A DNA stretch of 64,000 nt. Source: Paenibacillus gorillae. Its GTDB lineage: Bacteria > Bacillota > Bacilli > Paenibacillales > Paenibacillaceae. Of this stretch, positions 33,755 through 42,743 are shown piece by piece; position 1 is the stretch's first letter; each line of letters opens with the position of its first letter. The notes beneath the pieces were generated by a model. That model made no database searches. It was not told the origin of the DNA and saw only the letters and a list, made by a program, of their open reading frames with translations. Made by a program: the position numbers and the translations under genes. The stretch covers positions 86,001 to 150,000 of the forward strand of contig NZ_CBVJ010000093.1 in assembly GCF_000513275.1 (NCBI RefSeq), read 5' to 3'.

Positions 33755-35488
33755 CTAACGCTGAACGACGGGCAGCCACACTTTAGATGGACGTGCTTTA
33801 TCGTGATAGATCGTTTGTGTCGCCGTCACAAAGTCCGCCTCGGTCGCCTGACCAGGGTTGACCAGTTTATTGGGATTACGGTCAAAGGTCGGGAACAAGG
33901 AGCTGGTCACATCCAGTCGTATAGCATGCCCGGGCTTAAAAGCGTAGGCTGTAGGACCAAGCGAGAAGGCATACGTGATGACTTCTCCTGGCGGCACCGC
34001 CTCCCGCCTGTCTAGGCCATAGCGATAACTCGCGCGAATAATGCCCTCCGCGATATTGTAGGCTCTGCCGTCGGGGTAAACGTCAACAAGCTTGGCGACA
34101 AAATCGGTATCCTCTGCGCTGGTCGCTGCGTACAGCTCGATCGTAACTTCCCCTGCTATGATTAGCTCCCGCTCCAGCTTTGCCGATGTATACACGAGCA
34201 CATCGTTGCGAATTTCGACGGGCAGCTGGTTTTTCGGCCCCATCGGGGTTAAATCAGGAACGGCGCCCGACCGCCCTCCCAAAGCTGGTACCGCAATCGA
34301 CGGATGATACACATAGACGTCCGGTAGCTCAGCGGCGGGCGCTGTCAAGCTTAGCACGCCGTCCCCATTAATAGAGTTGGCCCGTTCCGAGCTGCGCAAA
34401 TAGTAAGGCGTCACTTTCGTTCCGGGAACCGGCCAGCTCTCTGACGTCCGCCAGCGATTGCTGCCCATCTCGAAATATTGAACTGCTGGCTGCTGCTCAA
34501 AACGATTGCTGCGTATCCCTTTCAGCCAGTAATCGAACCATTCGAGCTGCAGCGCGTCAATCCGGTTGGATGCTTCCTCTCCGAAATCCAGCTCGCCGAC
34601 ATATCGCGACCAAGGCATATGGAACCATGGCTCAATTAGCAAATATTGATGGCCTCTGGCAACAGCCGTACCGCCATGCTGACGGACACCATTGAAATTA
34701 TCGATCGTACCGTCGACGAAAATGTCATACCAGCCCCCGATATGGAGGGCCGGAACTTGAACCCGCTCGTATTGCTCGCGAAGCGACAGCTTCGTCCAAT
34801 AGGCATCGCGGGTCGGATGATCGAACCATTCGAAATAATAGGGCGCCGTCTCCTTTACGGCATCTGGCATAGCGGTCAATGGCAGCTTGCGGTAGACGCT
34901 ATGTATTCCGGCGTAATGCGCGCCAAGCTCCGCTGCCCAATCCAACCGGTTGCGCCTAAGCGCCGTGTCCTGCACAGCGAACAATACCCAGGATTGCGAA
35001 AGCGCTAATGCAAAGGCTCCATTCCGGTAAGCTTTGCCCTGATAGGCATCGGAGCCGATCATGCCGGGCGCGATGCATGTCAGATGGGGCGGACGGTTGA
35101 CTGCCGCCTGCCATTGGACCGCTCCGACATAAGAGAAGCCGTACATGCCGACCTTCGGCAAAGCGTTAGGAAGGGCAGCCGCCCATTCCACTGTGTCATA
35201 GCCGTCATCCGCTTCCTTCTCATAGGGCTGGAAATCTCCTTCCGAGCGCCATCTGCCCCTAGTATCCTGAATAACGACGATATACCCTTGCCTTGCATAC
35301 CAGGAGGGATGCGCATAGTTCATCGTCTGCGCATCCGCTTTGTTGTAAGGCGTCCGCATAAGGAGAACCGGGTATGGCCCTCCTTCCTTGGGGTGGTAAA
35401 TATCCGCCAGCAGCCTGATTCCGTCCCGCATCGTTACCGGTACATCAAGCTCTTGCTCTATTTCCAGCCATTGTGCTCGTTCCGGCAT
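33755..35488 (-). CDS. CocE/NonD family alpha/beta hydrolase (S15 type)
   Basis: 577 residues from the ATG at 35488 (AGGAGG 13 nt upstream). S15 fold with the nucleophile serine at 119 in YGFSYVG, an Asp/His region (GGWYDIFVDGTIDNF; IEPWFHMPWSR), and a C-terminal jelly-roll (about 350-570, TDFVAKLVDVYPDGRAYNI). The family includes cocaine esterase, X-Pro dipeptidyl peptidases and alpha-amino-acid ester hydrolases. It is 19 nt downstream of the sulfhydrylase gene and 40 nt upstream of the HAD gene. Natural substrate unknown; no signal peptide, so cytoplasmic. Confidence 0.9.
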   Translation of the reverse strand: MPERAQWLEIEQELDVPVTMRDGIRLLADIYHPKEGGPYPVLLMRTPYNKADAQTMNYAHPSWYARQGYIVVIQDTRGRWRSEGDFQPYEKEADDGYDTVEWAAALPNALPKVGMYGFSYVGAVQWQAAVNRPPHLTCIAPGMIGSDAYQGKAYRNGAFALALSQSWVLFAVQDTALRRNRLDWAAELGAHYAGIHSVYRKLPLTAMPDAVKETAPYYFEWFDHPTRDAYWTKLSLREQYERVQVPALHIGGWYDIFVDGTIDNFNGVRQHGGTAVARGHQYLLIEPWFHMPWSRYVGELDFGEEASNRIDALQLEWFDYWLKGIRSNRFEQQPAVQYFEMGSNRWRTSESWPVPGTKVTPYYLRSSERANSINGDGVLSLTAPAAELPDVYVYHPSIAVPALGGRSGAVPDLTPMGPKNQLPVEIRNDVLVYTSAKLERELIIAGEVTIELYAATSAEDTDFVAKLVDVYPDGRAYNIAEGIIRASYRYGLDRREAVPPGEVITYAFSLGPTAYAFKPGHAIRLDVTSSLFPTFDRNPNKLVNPGQATEADFVTATQTIYHDKARPSKVWLPVVQR

Positions 35489-35507
35489 TCTTTCATTCCC
35501 GCCTCCT

Positions 35508-36848
35508 TTAACCTGCTGCGCCCGCTGAATTGACAACGCCGTCCGCAGCCCCGGACTGCGCTGCTGCTTGTATCGCCTGCTCCAGATCGTCAATCAAATC
35601 TCCCGGATCTTCAATCCCGATCGACAAGCGGATCAAATCCGGTCCGACGCCCGTCTGCAGCAGCACCTCAGGCGACAGCTGCGCATGCGTTGTACTGGCC
35701 GGATGGATAACGAGCGACTTGGCATCAGCCACGTTGGCAAGATGAGAGAACAGCTGCAAATGGTTGATGAATATGTTAGCCGCCTCATATCCGCCTTTTA
35801 ACCCAAATGTGAAAATTGATCCCGGCCCCTTCGGATAATACCGCTGCGACAGCTCGTAATAAGGACTGTCCGGGAGCCCAGGATAATTGACCCAAGCGAC
35901 TTCGGGATGACCGTTCAAGTAATCAACAATCTGCTTCGTATTGCTGATATGCTTCTCGACCCGCAAGGAAAGTGTTTCTAGCCCCTGCAGCAGCAGAAAT
36001 CCATTAAACGGACTAAGCGATGCGCCGATATCACGCAAATATTGAATGCGAGCCTTTGTAATATAGGCCAGCTCTCCGAATTTCTCGACATACTTCAAGC
36101 CGTTATAGCTTCTGTCCGGATTCGTGAAGCCGGGGAACTTGCCGTTCTCCCAATCGAAGCGGCCGCCATCGACGATAAGTCCGCCGATCGTCGTACCGTG
36201 CCCGCCAATATACTTCGTTGCGGAGTGAACGACAATGTCGGCGCCGTACTCGAATGGCCGGATCAAATAGGGCGAACCGAACGTATTATCGACAATAAGC
36301 GGAATGTCATGCTCATGAGCGATGTCGGCAATGGCTTGAATATCAGGGATGTTCAAGCCCGGATTGCCGATCGACTCGATGAACAGCGCCTTCGTTTTTT
36401 CCTTGATCGCCTTGCGGAAGTTTTCCGGGTCGTCCGGATTGACGAAGGTCGTATGGATGCCCAGCTTCGGCAGTGTGACGTCAAACAGATTGTAGGTTCC
36501 TCCATAAAGCGTTGAGGCAGACACCACCTCATCACCCGCTTCGGCGATATTGATAATCGAGAAAGTTACGGCTGCTGAACCGGAAGATACAGCTAATGCG
36601 CCAACTCCTCCTTCCAGCGCTGCGATCCGCTGCTCCAGCACTTCATTAGTCGGATTGCCAATGCGGGAGTACGTATTGCCGGCTTCATCGAAGTTGATGA
36701 CCGCCTGCGCATGATCCGTACTCTTGAAGACGAAGGAGGTGCTTTGATAGATCGGCACCGCCCGCGCACCGGTTGTCGGATCTGCCGTCTGTCCTCCGTG
36801 CACCTGCAGCGTATCGAATTTCCATTCTTTTTTTCCCTGCTCTCCCAT
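35508..36848 (-). CDS. O-acetylhomoserine sulfhydrylase family enzyme (MetY type)
   Basis: 446 residues from the ATG at 36848; the longer frame to 36980 crosses a terminator and has no ribosome site. PLP-dependent Cys/Met metabolism fold: [29 protein letters not shown], and the PLP lysine in [11 protein letters not shown]. MetY makes homocysteine from O-acetylhomoserine and sulfide, or handles other sulfur donors; it cannot be told from cystathionine gamma-synthase relatives by motif alone, but the length favours MetY. Preceded by an intrinsic terminator in its leader, a sign of attenuation. Confidence 0.92.
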   Translation of the reverse strand: MGEQGKKEWKFDTLQVHGGQTADPTTGARAVPIYQSTSFVFKSTDHAQAVINFDEAGNTYSRIGNPTNEVLEQRIAALEGGVGALAVSSGSAAVTFSIINIAEAGDEVVSASTLYGGTYNLFDVTLPKLGIHTTFVNPDDPENFRKAIKEKTKALFIESIGNPGLNIPDIQAIADIAHEHDIPLIVDNTFGSPYLIRPFEYGADIVVHSATKYIGGHGTTIGGLIVDGGRFDWENGKFPGFTNPDRSYNGLKYVEKFGELAYITKARIQYLRDIGASLSPFNGFLLLQGLETLSLRVEKHISNTKQIVDYLNGHPEVAWVNYPGLPDSPYYELSQRYYPKGPGSIFTFGLKGGYEAANIFINHLQLFSHLANVADAKSLVIHPASTTHAQLSPEVLLQTGVGPDLIRLSIGIEDPGDLIDDLEQAIQAAAQSGAADGVVNSAGAAG

Positions 36849-36870
36849 GTCTCCACCCCATCCTTTTCCC

Positions 36871-36924
36871 TTGAAAAATAAAAAGGAGACTGACGGAATT
36901 CCATACGGAATCCGATCAGTCTCC
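36871..36924 (-). terminator. Intrinsic terminator in the metY-type leader (candidate attenuator)
   Basis: Minus-strand GGAGACTGA pairs with TCAGTCTCC, enclosing GGATTCC/GGAAT, and is followed by TTTTTATTTTT. It ends 22 nt before the start codon of the sulfhydrylase, too close for a promoter in between. The leader upstream holds a second, smaller hairpin (CAGTTC/GAACACTG). No S-box, T-box or other riboswitch core is recognised, so either attenuation is by an unknown mechanism, or it is the upstream gene's terminator with read-through. Confidence 0.75.
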
Positions 36925-37055
36925 AGTGTTCTGGTGAACTGCTTCGCAATGATAGTTTGTGTGATCACTATAATAACCAATTAATCCTAGCGGATATATA
37001 TGATTAGTGTAACGATTGTTTGATTGGCTGTCAATCCTTTTATTGGCAGGCCGTT

Positions 37056-37848
37056 TCAATCCGTCTGCCACGCTTCAGTCAACAATTGGCGGAAGAGAAT
37101 GTCCAGCTCTTGTTCGGTATCCTCATGAACTGCCGGTGCCTCTGAAGCCGCTTGCCCGAAATAACGAATCCGTTCCTCCAAATAATCATTTATCGCTTTC
37201 AATGGCAGGCCGCTGTCCAATTCCTCTCCTGCGCGCTTTCGCTCCAACAGCCCTCTTACCTCCATGCCAACCTCACTGTCTGGAGGCATAATCTCCTTCA
37301 TCAGCTCCTGGAATGCAATCGGCGGCATTTCATTGCGCTTCTCGATCCATTCGCAAGCTAATATCGGCCGAAGCACGTAAAAATACTTTTTCAACCGAAC
37401 CCGGTCTCCCTGCAAATAATCACGATAATTGCCTCTCGCCATATTTAAATAATGGTACATGCATGATTTTTGGGGAAAAAGCGAGCGGCGACAAGCTTCG
37501 TAACGCCTCCGCTGCTGAACCGGTTTCCTTGTAAACCGTAGGCGATTGCAGCCACTCCAGCAGCGGCGGATTCGACTTGCGGAACAGCCGGAGCGCTTTT
37601 CGCAAATCCCAGCCGGTAATATCAAGCATGTTGCTGATCGGCCGCTCGATCACATCCCGCTTTTCCGTAATGGACAAATACCACTCTACAGGACGAATGT
37701 AGAGGAAACGGGCATCATAGTCACTGTCCCGGGAAGGAAAACCCCAAGCTCTGCTGCCCGATTCGCAGGCATATACGATCCGGACGCCTTCCTCCCCTTC
37801 TATCCGCGCCAGTTCATCCTGAATTAAGCTAGTATAATCTTTCTCCAT
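37056..37848 (-). pseudogene. YcgL-type nucleotidyltransferase, frameshifted
   Basis: Reading frame starts at 37848 (MEKDYTSLIQDELARIE) with the active-site ACESGSRAWGFPSRDSDYD (GSRAWGF, DSDYD), the nucleotidyltransferase signature. It breaks at one extra T in the run 37467-37471; deleting it continues into SCMYHYLNMARGNYRDYLQ and KKYFYVLRPILACEW, giving about 263 residues, the usual length of YcgL proteins. Function of the family is unknown, probably transfer of a nucleotide to a molecule or toxin-like target. The break is more likely a sequencing error than a real mutation, as with oppF and ligD. Confidence 0.87.
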
Positions 37849-37875
37849 CGCCTATCTCCCCCTTCTCTACGAAAT

Positions 37876-38997
37876 CTATTCGATAGACTTGGCCTGTCTG
37901 CCGCCTCCCAGCAGCTGATTCAACTGCTCCAGCAGATTGCCGCCGCCGGTTAGCGAGACACTGCCGACGTTGTCACTGATTTTTTCCAAAAACTCAAGCT
38001 CCTTCAACCGGAACAGGGTCGCATTCTCATCCATCAGCTTCGCCGTATTGAGCAAGCTGCGGGTAGATGCTGTCTCCTCACGGCGGGTAATCAGGTTGGC
38101 CTGCGCTTTCTTCTCAGCGAGCAGCACCGTATTCATAATTTCCCGAACCTCTCCGGGCAAAATAATATCCTTAACACCCGCGGAGCAAAACTCGACGCCA
38201 TACTCTTCGCCCTTCTGCTCTAGTCTCTCCAGCACGAACGTCCCGATCTCCTGCTTTGTGCGCAGCAGCTCATCGAGCTTAAGCATACCGACATATTCCC
38301 GCAATACAAGCTGAAGCTGGATGTAGAGCTGGTCCTCGAACCCTTTGATTTCCAGTGCTTTGAGCGGATTTACGACCTTATACTGACAGACGAAATTGAG
38401 CCGCAGCGTCACTTTATCCTCTGTCATCATTTCCTGACCAATCTGATCCAGCTGCTGGCGGCGCGTATCGATCGTTTGAACCGCTGTCGATACCGGCCCC
38501 TTCCAGAACCGGTATTTGCCCGGCCCCAGCTCCCGCTGCAGAACATTGTCGTAGAACAGGTAGCCAATCTCCCGGTCGGCAATCTCATGCGTATGATAGA
38601 GGCCGGCGAGCTTCTTGAGAACGGCTGCACTCAGCTTAGCCGGAAGCTCCGGCTGCCGGATATCGAAATGGACAAAGGTATGCTGCTTCAGACCTTTCCA
38701 GAAGGCGTGCTTGCCGGAGCTCATCAGTATGCTCCTGCAATGCCCGTCCTCGTTATGCAGCACATATTCATCATCTTGCACATCGACGATAACCAGCTCC
38801 TCAAGCAGAAGGCTGTCATGGAGAAACAGTTCCAGCTCCTTGCCTGGCACCTCGAAAGGTCTTGCAAGCTCCAGCACTTCAACGGAATAGCCGGACCAAG
38901 GCAGAAACCGGTAGTTCCCCGGTGTAAGCAGACGAACATAGCTGCCCTTCTTGAACAGCAGCCCTCTTTGATCGTTTTGAATCGTCCAGTGGTTCAT
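37876..38997 (-). CDS. Slipin (stomatin-like SPFH) family protein with a long N-terminal extension
   Basis: 373 residues from the ATG at 38997, 8 nt after AAGGAGG. Residues about 1-150 hold a small beta-rich region (FKKGSYVRLLTPGNYRFLPW) that looks like a second copy of the ELGPGKYRFWKG... entry segment of the SPFH domain near residue 155. The SPFH domain (about 150-320) has DKVTLRLNFVCQYKVVNPLK, ending in EIMNTVLLAEKKAQANLITR, and a C-terminal Gly-rich tail. No obvious membrane helix. Role in membrane microdomains is inferred. Confidence 0.85.
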   Translation of the reverse strand: MNHWTIQNDQRGLLFKKGSYVRLLTPGNYRFLPWSGYSVEVLELARPFEVPGKELELFLHDSLLLEELVIVDVQDDEYVLHNEDGHCRSILMSSGKHAFWKGLKQHTFVHFDIRQPELPAKLSAAVLKKLAGLYHTHEIADREIGYLFYDNVLQRELGPGKYRFWKGPVSTAVQTIDTRRQQLDQIGQEMMTEDKVTLRLNFVCQYKVVNPLKALEIKGFEDQLYIQLQLVLREYVGMLKLDELLRTKQEIGTFVLERLEQKGEEYGVEFCSAGVKDIILPGEVREIMNTVLLAEKKAQANLITRREETASTRSLLNTAKLMDENATLFRLKELEFLEKISDNVGSVSLTGGGNLLEQLNQLLGGGRQAKSIE

Positions 38998-39565
38998 ATG
39001 TATATCCTCCTTATTTATTGCTGTCGCAATAAAGTTGATTACGGTTGTTGCGATTGACCGCACCGCTCCCGCTTCCTCGGCGGAATCCGGCTTAAGAATG
39101 ACGTTCGTGCCAATACGGCTGCTCTTTGCCGCCTTACATCCAAGCCTTGCTTTCTTTGGGCTTGCTAGTATGGCAGATCAGAACGACAATTGGTTGGCGC
39201 AGCAGCCATTCGGTATCCGCGGGTTGCATAGCCGGGCTGCGGTGCAGCTGTCTAAGCCTGCTGAGCAGCGCTGCCAATCGCTGATTAGTTGGAAAATGCT
39301 CAATATTCATCACCAATGAATCGCTTAAATTGCGAGCGGGGATTCGAACCCCTCAGCGAGAATGCTTTGCTCCTGGACAGCACGCCTTGCGCGGATACCG
39401 CGCCGGCACTGCGGGACTATTCCTGAGGAATGAAATCCCTGCCCGGGTCCGGGCCAGCTCCTCTCTCGCTTTCCCTATTATTGCGCCTGAGCGCCATGCA
39501 GAACATGGTAAAAGTATGACGACTCTGCCTTTTTTCATAAAAAATCACTTCGCCCTCTCTACTCT
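38998..39565. other. Intergenic region, about 570 bases, with a tRNA-like 3' fragment
   Basis: On the minus strand, 39331-39355 reads as a T-arm (GGGGTTCGAATCCCC) followed by GCTCGCA and A, as at a tRNA 3' end, but no matching 5' acceptor strand or cloverleaf is found within 70-95 nt and there is no CCA. I therefore do not call a tRNA; it could be a remnant. The rest shows only long out-of-frame shadows; no gene has a ribosome binding site. Confidence 0.5.
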
Positions 39566-39574
39566 TGCTACAAT
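39566..39574 (+). promoter_or_regulatory. Extended -10 promoter of the WYL gene pair
   Basis: TGCTACAAT, an extended -10 (TGn), 35 nt before the TTG start at 39609. No -35 of note. Confidence 0.5.
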
Positions 39575-39608
39575 AGAGTTTAATGATGGACTGGGAGGGA
39601 ACGGCAGA

Positions 39609-40925
39609 TTGGCAAGGGAAAGCTTTGATAAAGAGATCCAGTTTCTGCGCATGCTTGCTTTAACGAGCGGCGCTTACAGCCGGCAGCAGTTTGCCGACCG
39701 GCTCGGCATTTCTGTACATACCTTCGATAAAACGATGCGCCGCTTGAAGGAAATTGCGGAGACGGCGGGACAGCTGCCCAAAGAGGAGCAAAGCCTCCCC
39801 TTGGCTGAGCTGCTTCGCACCGGCTATTATGAATCCGCTGATCCGGTGCTGCTGTTTCTGTTCCGCTCCAAATCGGTCAAGGAATCCGAAAGCATACGGC
39901 TGTCGCAGATCATTATTGCATTGCAGGGAATAGCTTTAACGGCAGCTGAAGTGCTTCAGCAATGCTGTGACGGTATGCCTGAGGACATGGCTATGCCCGA
40001 TGAGAAAACAATCCGCAGCGACCTCAAATATTTGGAGGAAACCGGAGTTATCCGCAAAACGCAAGGCTCGCGTCCTCAGCGCTATACAGCCGATAATCGT
40101 TTTATAACAGAGCTGTCGGATGAAGAGTTAGGCGATCTATATGCTTTTATAGATGTCATGGCGAATACGCAAATTCCATCCGTACAAGGCTATCTGCTCC
40201 GGGACAGCTTGAAAAAAACGCTGAAGCAGCGCGCGGTTGCAGAAAGCTCCTTCTTCTATAAATACCATTACCCTTCTCGCATCTTGGACGAAGCACATCT
40301 CTATCCGATTCTGAAAGCGATTCGCGATCGGAAACGGCTGAGCTTCCTGTACTTCACGCCAAAAGCTCAGCAAAGCTACGGCTCCAAAAATACGAATCCG
40401 CTATTCGAGCGCGAATCGGAAGGGCGTCAGCACACGGCTTTGCCGCTGCGTGTCACATACGATCATCAGTATGGGCGCTGGTATATGCTTTGTCATAGCG
40501 GCCGTCAAGGAATCGTCATTTACCGGATGGAAGGTTTAACACAGCTGCAGGAAAGTGATGCCGTAGAGGAAACGGAATTTGAACAAAAGCTGCAAGCTTT
40601 GCAGCAGAAAATTCGCTTCAGCTGGCTCGTCGACACCGGCAGAACAGTGAAAGTAAAGGCGAGATTTTACAATCCGGAAGGCTCTGCCGCGAATTTCGTT
40701 CGGGACCGGGTACGGCTGCAAGGACAATGGGGAATGATTACGGAGGAAAGCGATCAGACTTTCATCTATGAGATTGCCGTTAACGGCACGATGGAGATTA
40801 AGCCTTGGCTGCGGAGCTTTGGCTCCAGCTGCGAGGTGCTTGAGCCCCGCTCATTAAGACAGGAGTTCATTGAAGAATGGAAGGAGCTGGCCGCCGGCTA
40901 TGAGCCTGTTCGAGAAAATCTATAA
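39609..40925 (+). CDS. WYL domain protein with N-terminal HTH
   Basis: 438 residues from a TTG at 39609, 10 nt after GGGAGG; upstream ATGs have no ribosome site. N-terminal winged HTH (about 10-35, AYSRQQFADRLGISVHTFDK) and a second HTH-like segment (DEKTIRSDLKYLEETG), then a WYL domain (about 245-340: RKRLSFLYFTPKAQQSYG, PLRVTYDHQYGRWYMLCHS) and the WCX C-terminal region. WYL proteins bind nucleic acids or small ligands and regulate DNA-damage or defence genes. Overlaps the next gene, also WYL-type, suggesting a heteromeric pair. Confidence 0.82.
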   Translation: MARESFDKEIQFLRMLALTSGAYSRQQFADRLGISVHTFDKTMRRLKEIAETAGQLPKEEQSLPLAELLRTGYYESADPVLLFLFRSKSVKESESIRLSQIIIALQGIALTAAEVLQQCCDGMPEDMAMPDEKTIRSDLKYLEETGVIRKTQGSRPQRYTADNRFITELSDEELGDLYAFIDVMANTQIPSVQGYLLRDSLKKTLKQRAVAESSFFYKYHYPSRILDEAHLYPILKAIRDRKRLSFLYFTPKAQQSYGSKNTNPLFERESEGRQHTALPLRVTYDHQYGRWYMLCHSGRQGIVIYRMEGLTQLQESDAVEETEFEQKLQALQQKIRFSWLVDTGRTVKVKARFYNPEGSAANFVRDRVRLQGQWGMITEESDQTFIYEIAVNGTMEIKPWLRSFGSSCEVLEPRSLRQEFIEEWKELAAGYEPVRENL

Positions 40926-41739
40926 CTACCAAATGATAGCGCGGCTAGAGGATGCCGGGGCGATTGCGGTTACGGCGCAAGAACGTGAATGGCTGTCTGA
41001 TATGCTGCGCCGGCCGGAGTCCGAGCATGCTTTTTCCCCGTCTACACTAGTCAAGCTTCGAGCTCTTGCAGCCGTGGATGATAGCATAGACATTGCGTTC
41101 GACGAGAACGAGCATGGGAGTGCACCGGAAGCGGAAGAAATTTTAGAAAAAGCAGCTAGTCAGACGGTCCAGCTTTATCACCCGCTGCTGCGGCCGCTTC
41201 GTGAAGCTTTGACACGCAAAACTGGCCTTCAACTGACCTATGCGGTCAAAGACGGCTCCGTCCGCGAGCGCCAGCACGGTTATCCGTATAAGCTTGAGTA
41301 TTCTATGGTCAAACGGGAGTGGTATTTGCTCTGGTTCCATTTGCGTAATCGTTCCGTGATGACAACGAAGCTGCAGAACATTGCAGAGGTGGCGGCAGCC
41401 CCTATTCCAGCCCTGCAAGCCAAAGCCGCGAAAAAAAGGATGACCGCCTACTATGCCTCAAAGCAGCAGCAGGCGGTCATCCAAATCATGCCTCACTTTA
41501 ACCGGGAGCTGTCCCGCATTTTATATGCGTTCTCCTGCTTCGATAAAGAGGTGAGCTATGAGGAATCTACTGATACGTACCGGATTACGCTCATTTATTT
41601 AAGCGATGAGAGCGATTTTGTGCTGTCCCGTATCCGTTTTCTAGGCAAACGAATTCTCGTTACGGAAGGTGACTATCTGCGAAAACGTATGTACGAAACG
41701 GCCCATAAGTCGCTGATGCGATATGGCGTTACTCCGTAA
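40900..41739 (+). CDS. WYL domain protein, HTH-less partner
   Basis: 279 residues from the ATG at 40900; it overlaps the first WYL gene by 26 nt. Residues about 100-170 match the WYL core (KTGLQLTYAVKDGSVRERQH, PYKLEYSMVKREWYLLWF) and the end resembles WCX (DFVLSRIRFLGKRILV). It lacks a visible DNA-binding domain, so it may modulate its partner. Overlaps the convergent hydrolase gene by 11 bp at the 3' end. Confidence 0.8.
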   Translation: MSLFEKIYNYQMIARLEDAGAIAVTAQEREWLSDMLRRPESEHAFSPSTLVKLRALAAVDDSIDIAFDENEHGSAPEAEEILEKAASQTVQLYHPLLRPLREALTRKTGLQLTYAVKDGSVRERQHGYPYKLEYSMVKREWYLLWFHLRNRSVMTTKLQNIAEVAAAPIPALQAKAAKKRMTAYYASKQQQAVIQIMPHFNRELSRILYAFSCFDKEVSYEESTDTYRITLIYLSDESDFVLSRIRFLGKRILVTEGDYLRKRMYETAHKSLMRYGVTP

Positions 41740-42625
41740 CCATCCGGTTCGTCAAAGCGCCAAGACGCTCGATCTCAATCGTCACTACGTCTCCATGCTG
41801 CAGGTACACCTGATCCTCCGGCGGATAGCCAAGCACAACCCCTTCAGGCGTACCGGTCAAAATAACATCCCCCGGCTCAAGCGTCATGCACTGGGAAATG
41901 TAGCTGACGATTTCTTCGCAGTTAAAAATCATGTCCGAGGTGTTCGAGTTTTGGCGCAGCTCGCCGTTCACTTTGCAGCTGATTGCCAGATCATTCGGAT
42001 TTTCAACTTCATCTTTCGTTACGAGATACGGGCCAAGCGGCGCGAATTTATCGCAGGACTTGCCGGCCAGCCACTGGCTTGTCCGGGTTTGCAGATCCCG
42101 GGCCGACAAATCATTGGCCGTACAATAGCCGAATACATAATCAAGGGCTTCTTCCTTGCTTACATATTTAGCCGTCTTGCCAATAACGATGGCGAGCTCC
42201 GCTTCATAATCGATCTTATCACTGCTGCGGGGCAAAGGCACTTCCTCTCCATGCGCTGCCAGTGCATTGGCGAACTTATTGAATAGAATCGGATAGGCCG
42301 GAATCGGCATATTCGTCTCCTCAGCGTGCCTGCGGTAATTCAGGCCGATGCATATGATTTTGCCCGGATTCGGTACGCATGGTCCCAGGATTAAACCTGC
42401 CTCTTCCTTCAATAACGTGCGATCCCCTTCGGCCTGATTAATGAGCAGCTGCAAAGATGCCAGTGCCGCGTCTCCCCCGTCAAACAACTGCTGCAGCGTC
42501 AAAGGGACTGCTCCCCCGGAGCCTACCGCTATTTTCCCCGCAGCTGCCTCTATATCCAGCACTCCTGAAGCTGTACGTATGCCTAGACGAAGGCCTTCCG
42601 CTTCCTTATAGGTCAACAAATCCAT
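41729..42625 (-). CDS. Fumarylacetoacetate hydrolase family protein
   Basis: 298 residues after a GGAGGAGATC Shine-Dalgarno. FAH fold with IGLNYRRHAEETN, the metal ligands in DYEAELAIVIG (E-x-E) and YCTANDLSARDLQ, and GDVILTGTPEGV. The family cleaves C-C bonds or acts as acylpyruvase/2-hydroxyhepta-diene dioate isomerase in aromatic breakdown. Monocistronic. Its promoter (TTGCAC-17-CACAAT) has a palindrome in the spacer and a cre-like element 18 bp upstream, so catabolite control is likely. Confidence 0.92.
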   Translation of the reverse strand: MDLLTYKEAEGLRLGIRTASGVLDIEAAAGKIAVGSGGAVPLTLQQLFDGGDAALASLQLLINQAEGDRTLLKEEAGLILGPCVPNPGKIICIGLNYRRHAEETNMPIPAYPILFNKFANALAAHGEEVPLPRSSDKIDYEAELAIVIGKTAKYVSKEEALDYVFGYCTANDLSARDLQTRTSQWLAGKSCDKFAPLGPYLVTKDEVENPNDLAISCKVNGELRQNSNTSDMIFNCEEIVSYISQCMTLEPGDVILTGTPEGVVLGYPPEDQVYLQHGDVVTIEIERLGALTNRMVTE

Positions 42626-42647
42626 CTTGATCTCCTCCTTTTCTTCT

Positions 42648-42676
42648 ATTGTGACGGTTCGGTTTCAACCGTGCAA
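42648..42676 (-). promoter_or_regulatory. Promoter of the FAH gene with palindromic operator
   Basis: Minus-strand TTGCAC (42671-42676), 17 nt, CACAAT (42648-42653). The spacer is filled by the inverted repeat ACGGTT-CGGTTTC-AACCGT (42654-42672), inside which CGGTT-TC-AACCG is a second dyad. A repressor site is likely. Confidence 0.55.
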
Positions 42677-42693
42677 CTTTTTCCGCTCCGGTG

Positions 42694-42707
42694 ATAAAGC
42701 GCTTTCA
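42694..42707. promoter_or_regulatory. cre-like catabolite response element
   Basis: ATAAAGCGCTTTCA matches the cre consensus (TGAAAGCGCTTTCA) in 12 of 14 positions, with the whole palindromic core AAAGCGCTTT intact. It lies 18 bp upstream of the FAH -35 and about 85 bp before the small ORF on the plus strand. Confidence 0.6.
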
Positions 42708-42743
42708 CTGGCTCTTATGGGCAATCTATGTTAGAGTAGCATC

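Noticed and set aside
36885-36980. S-box or T-box riboswitch in the metY-type leader
   Set aside because: Searched by eye for the conserved S-box (GGTGG, GATGAA) and T-box (AGGGTGGNACCGCG) cores; neither is present and the leader is too short for SAM-I.
38998-39400. tRNA or selenocysteine tRNA gene
   Set aside because: Only the T-arm and 3' end resemble a tRNA; the 5' acceptor strand and anticodon arm are missing.
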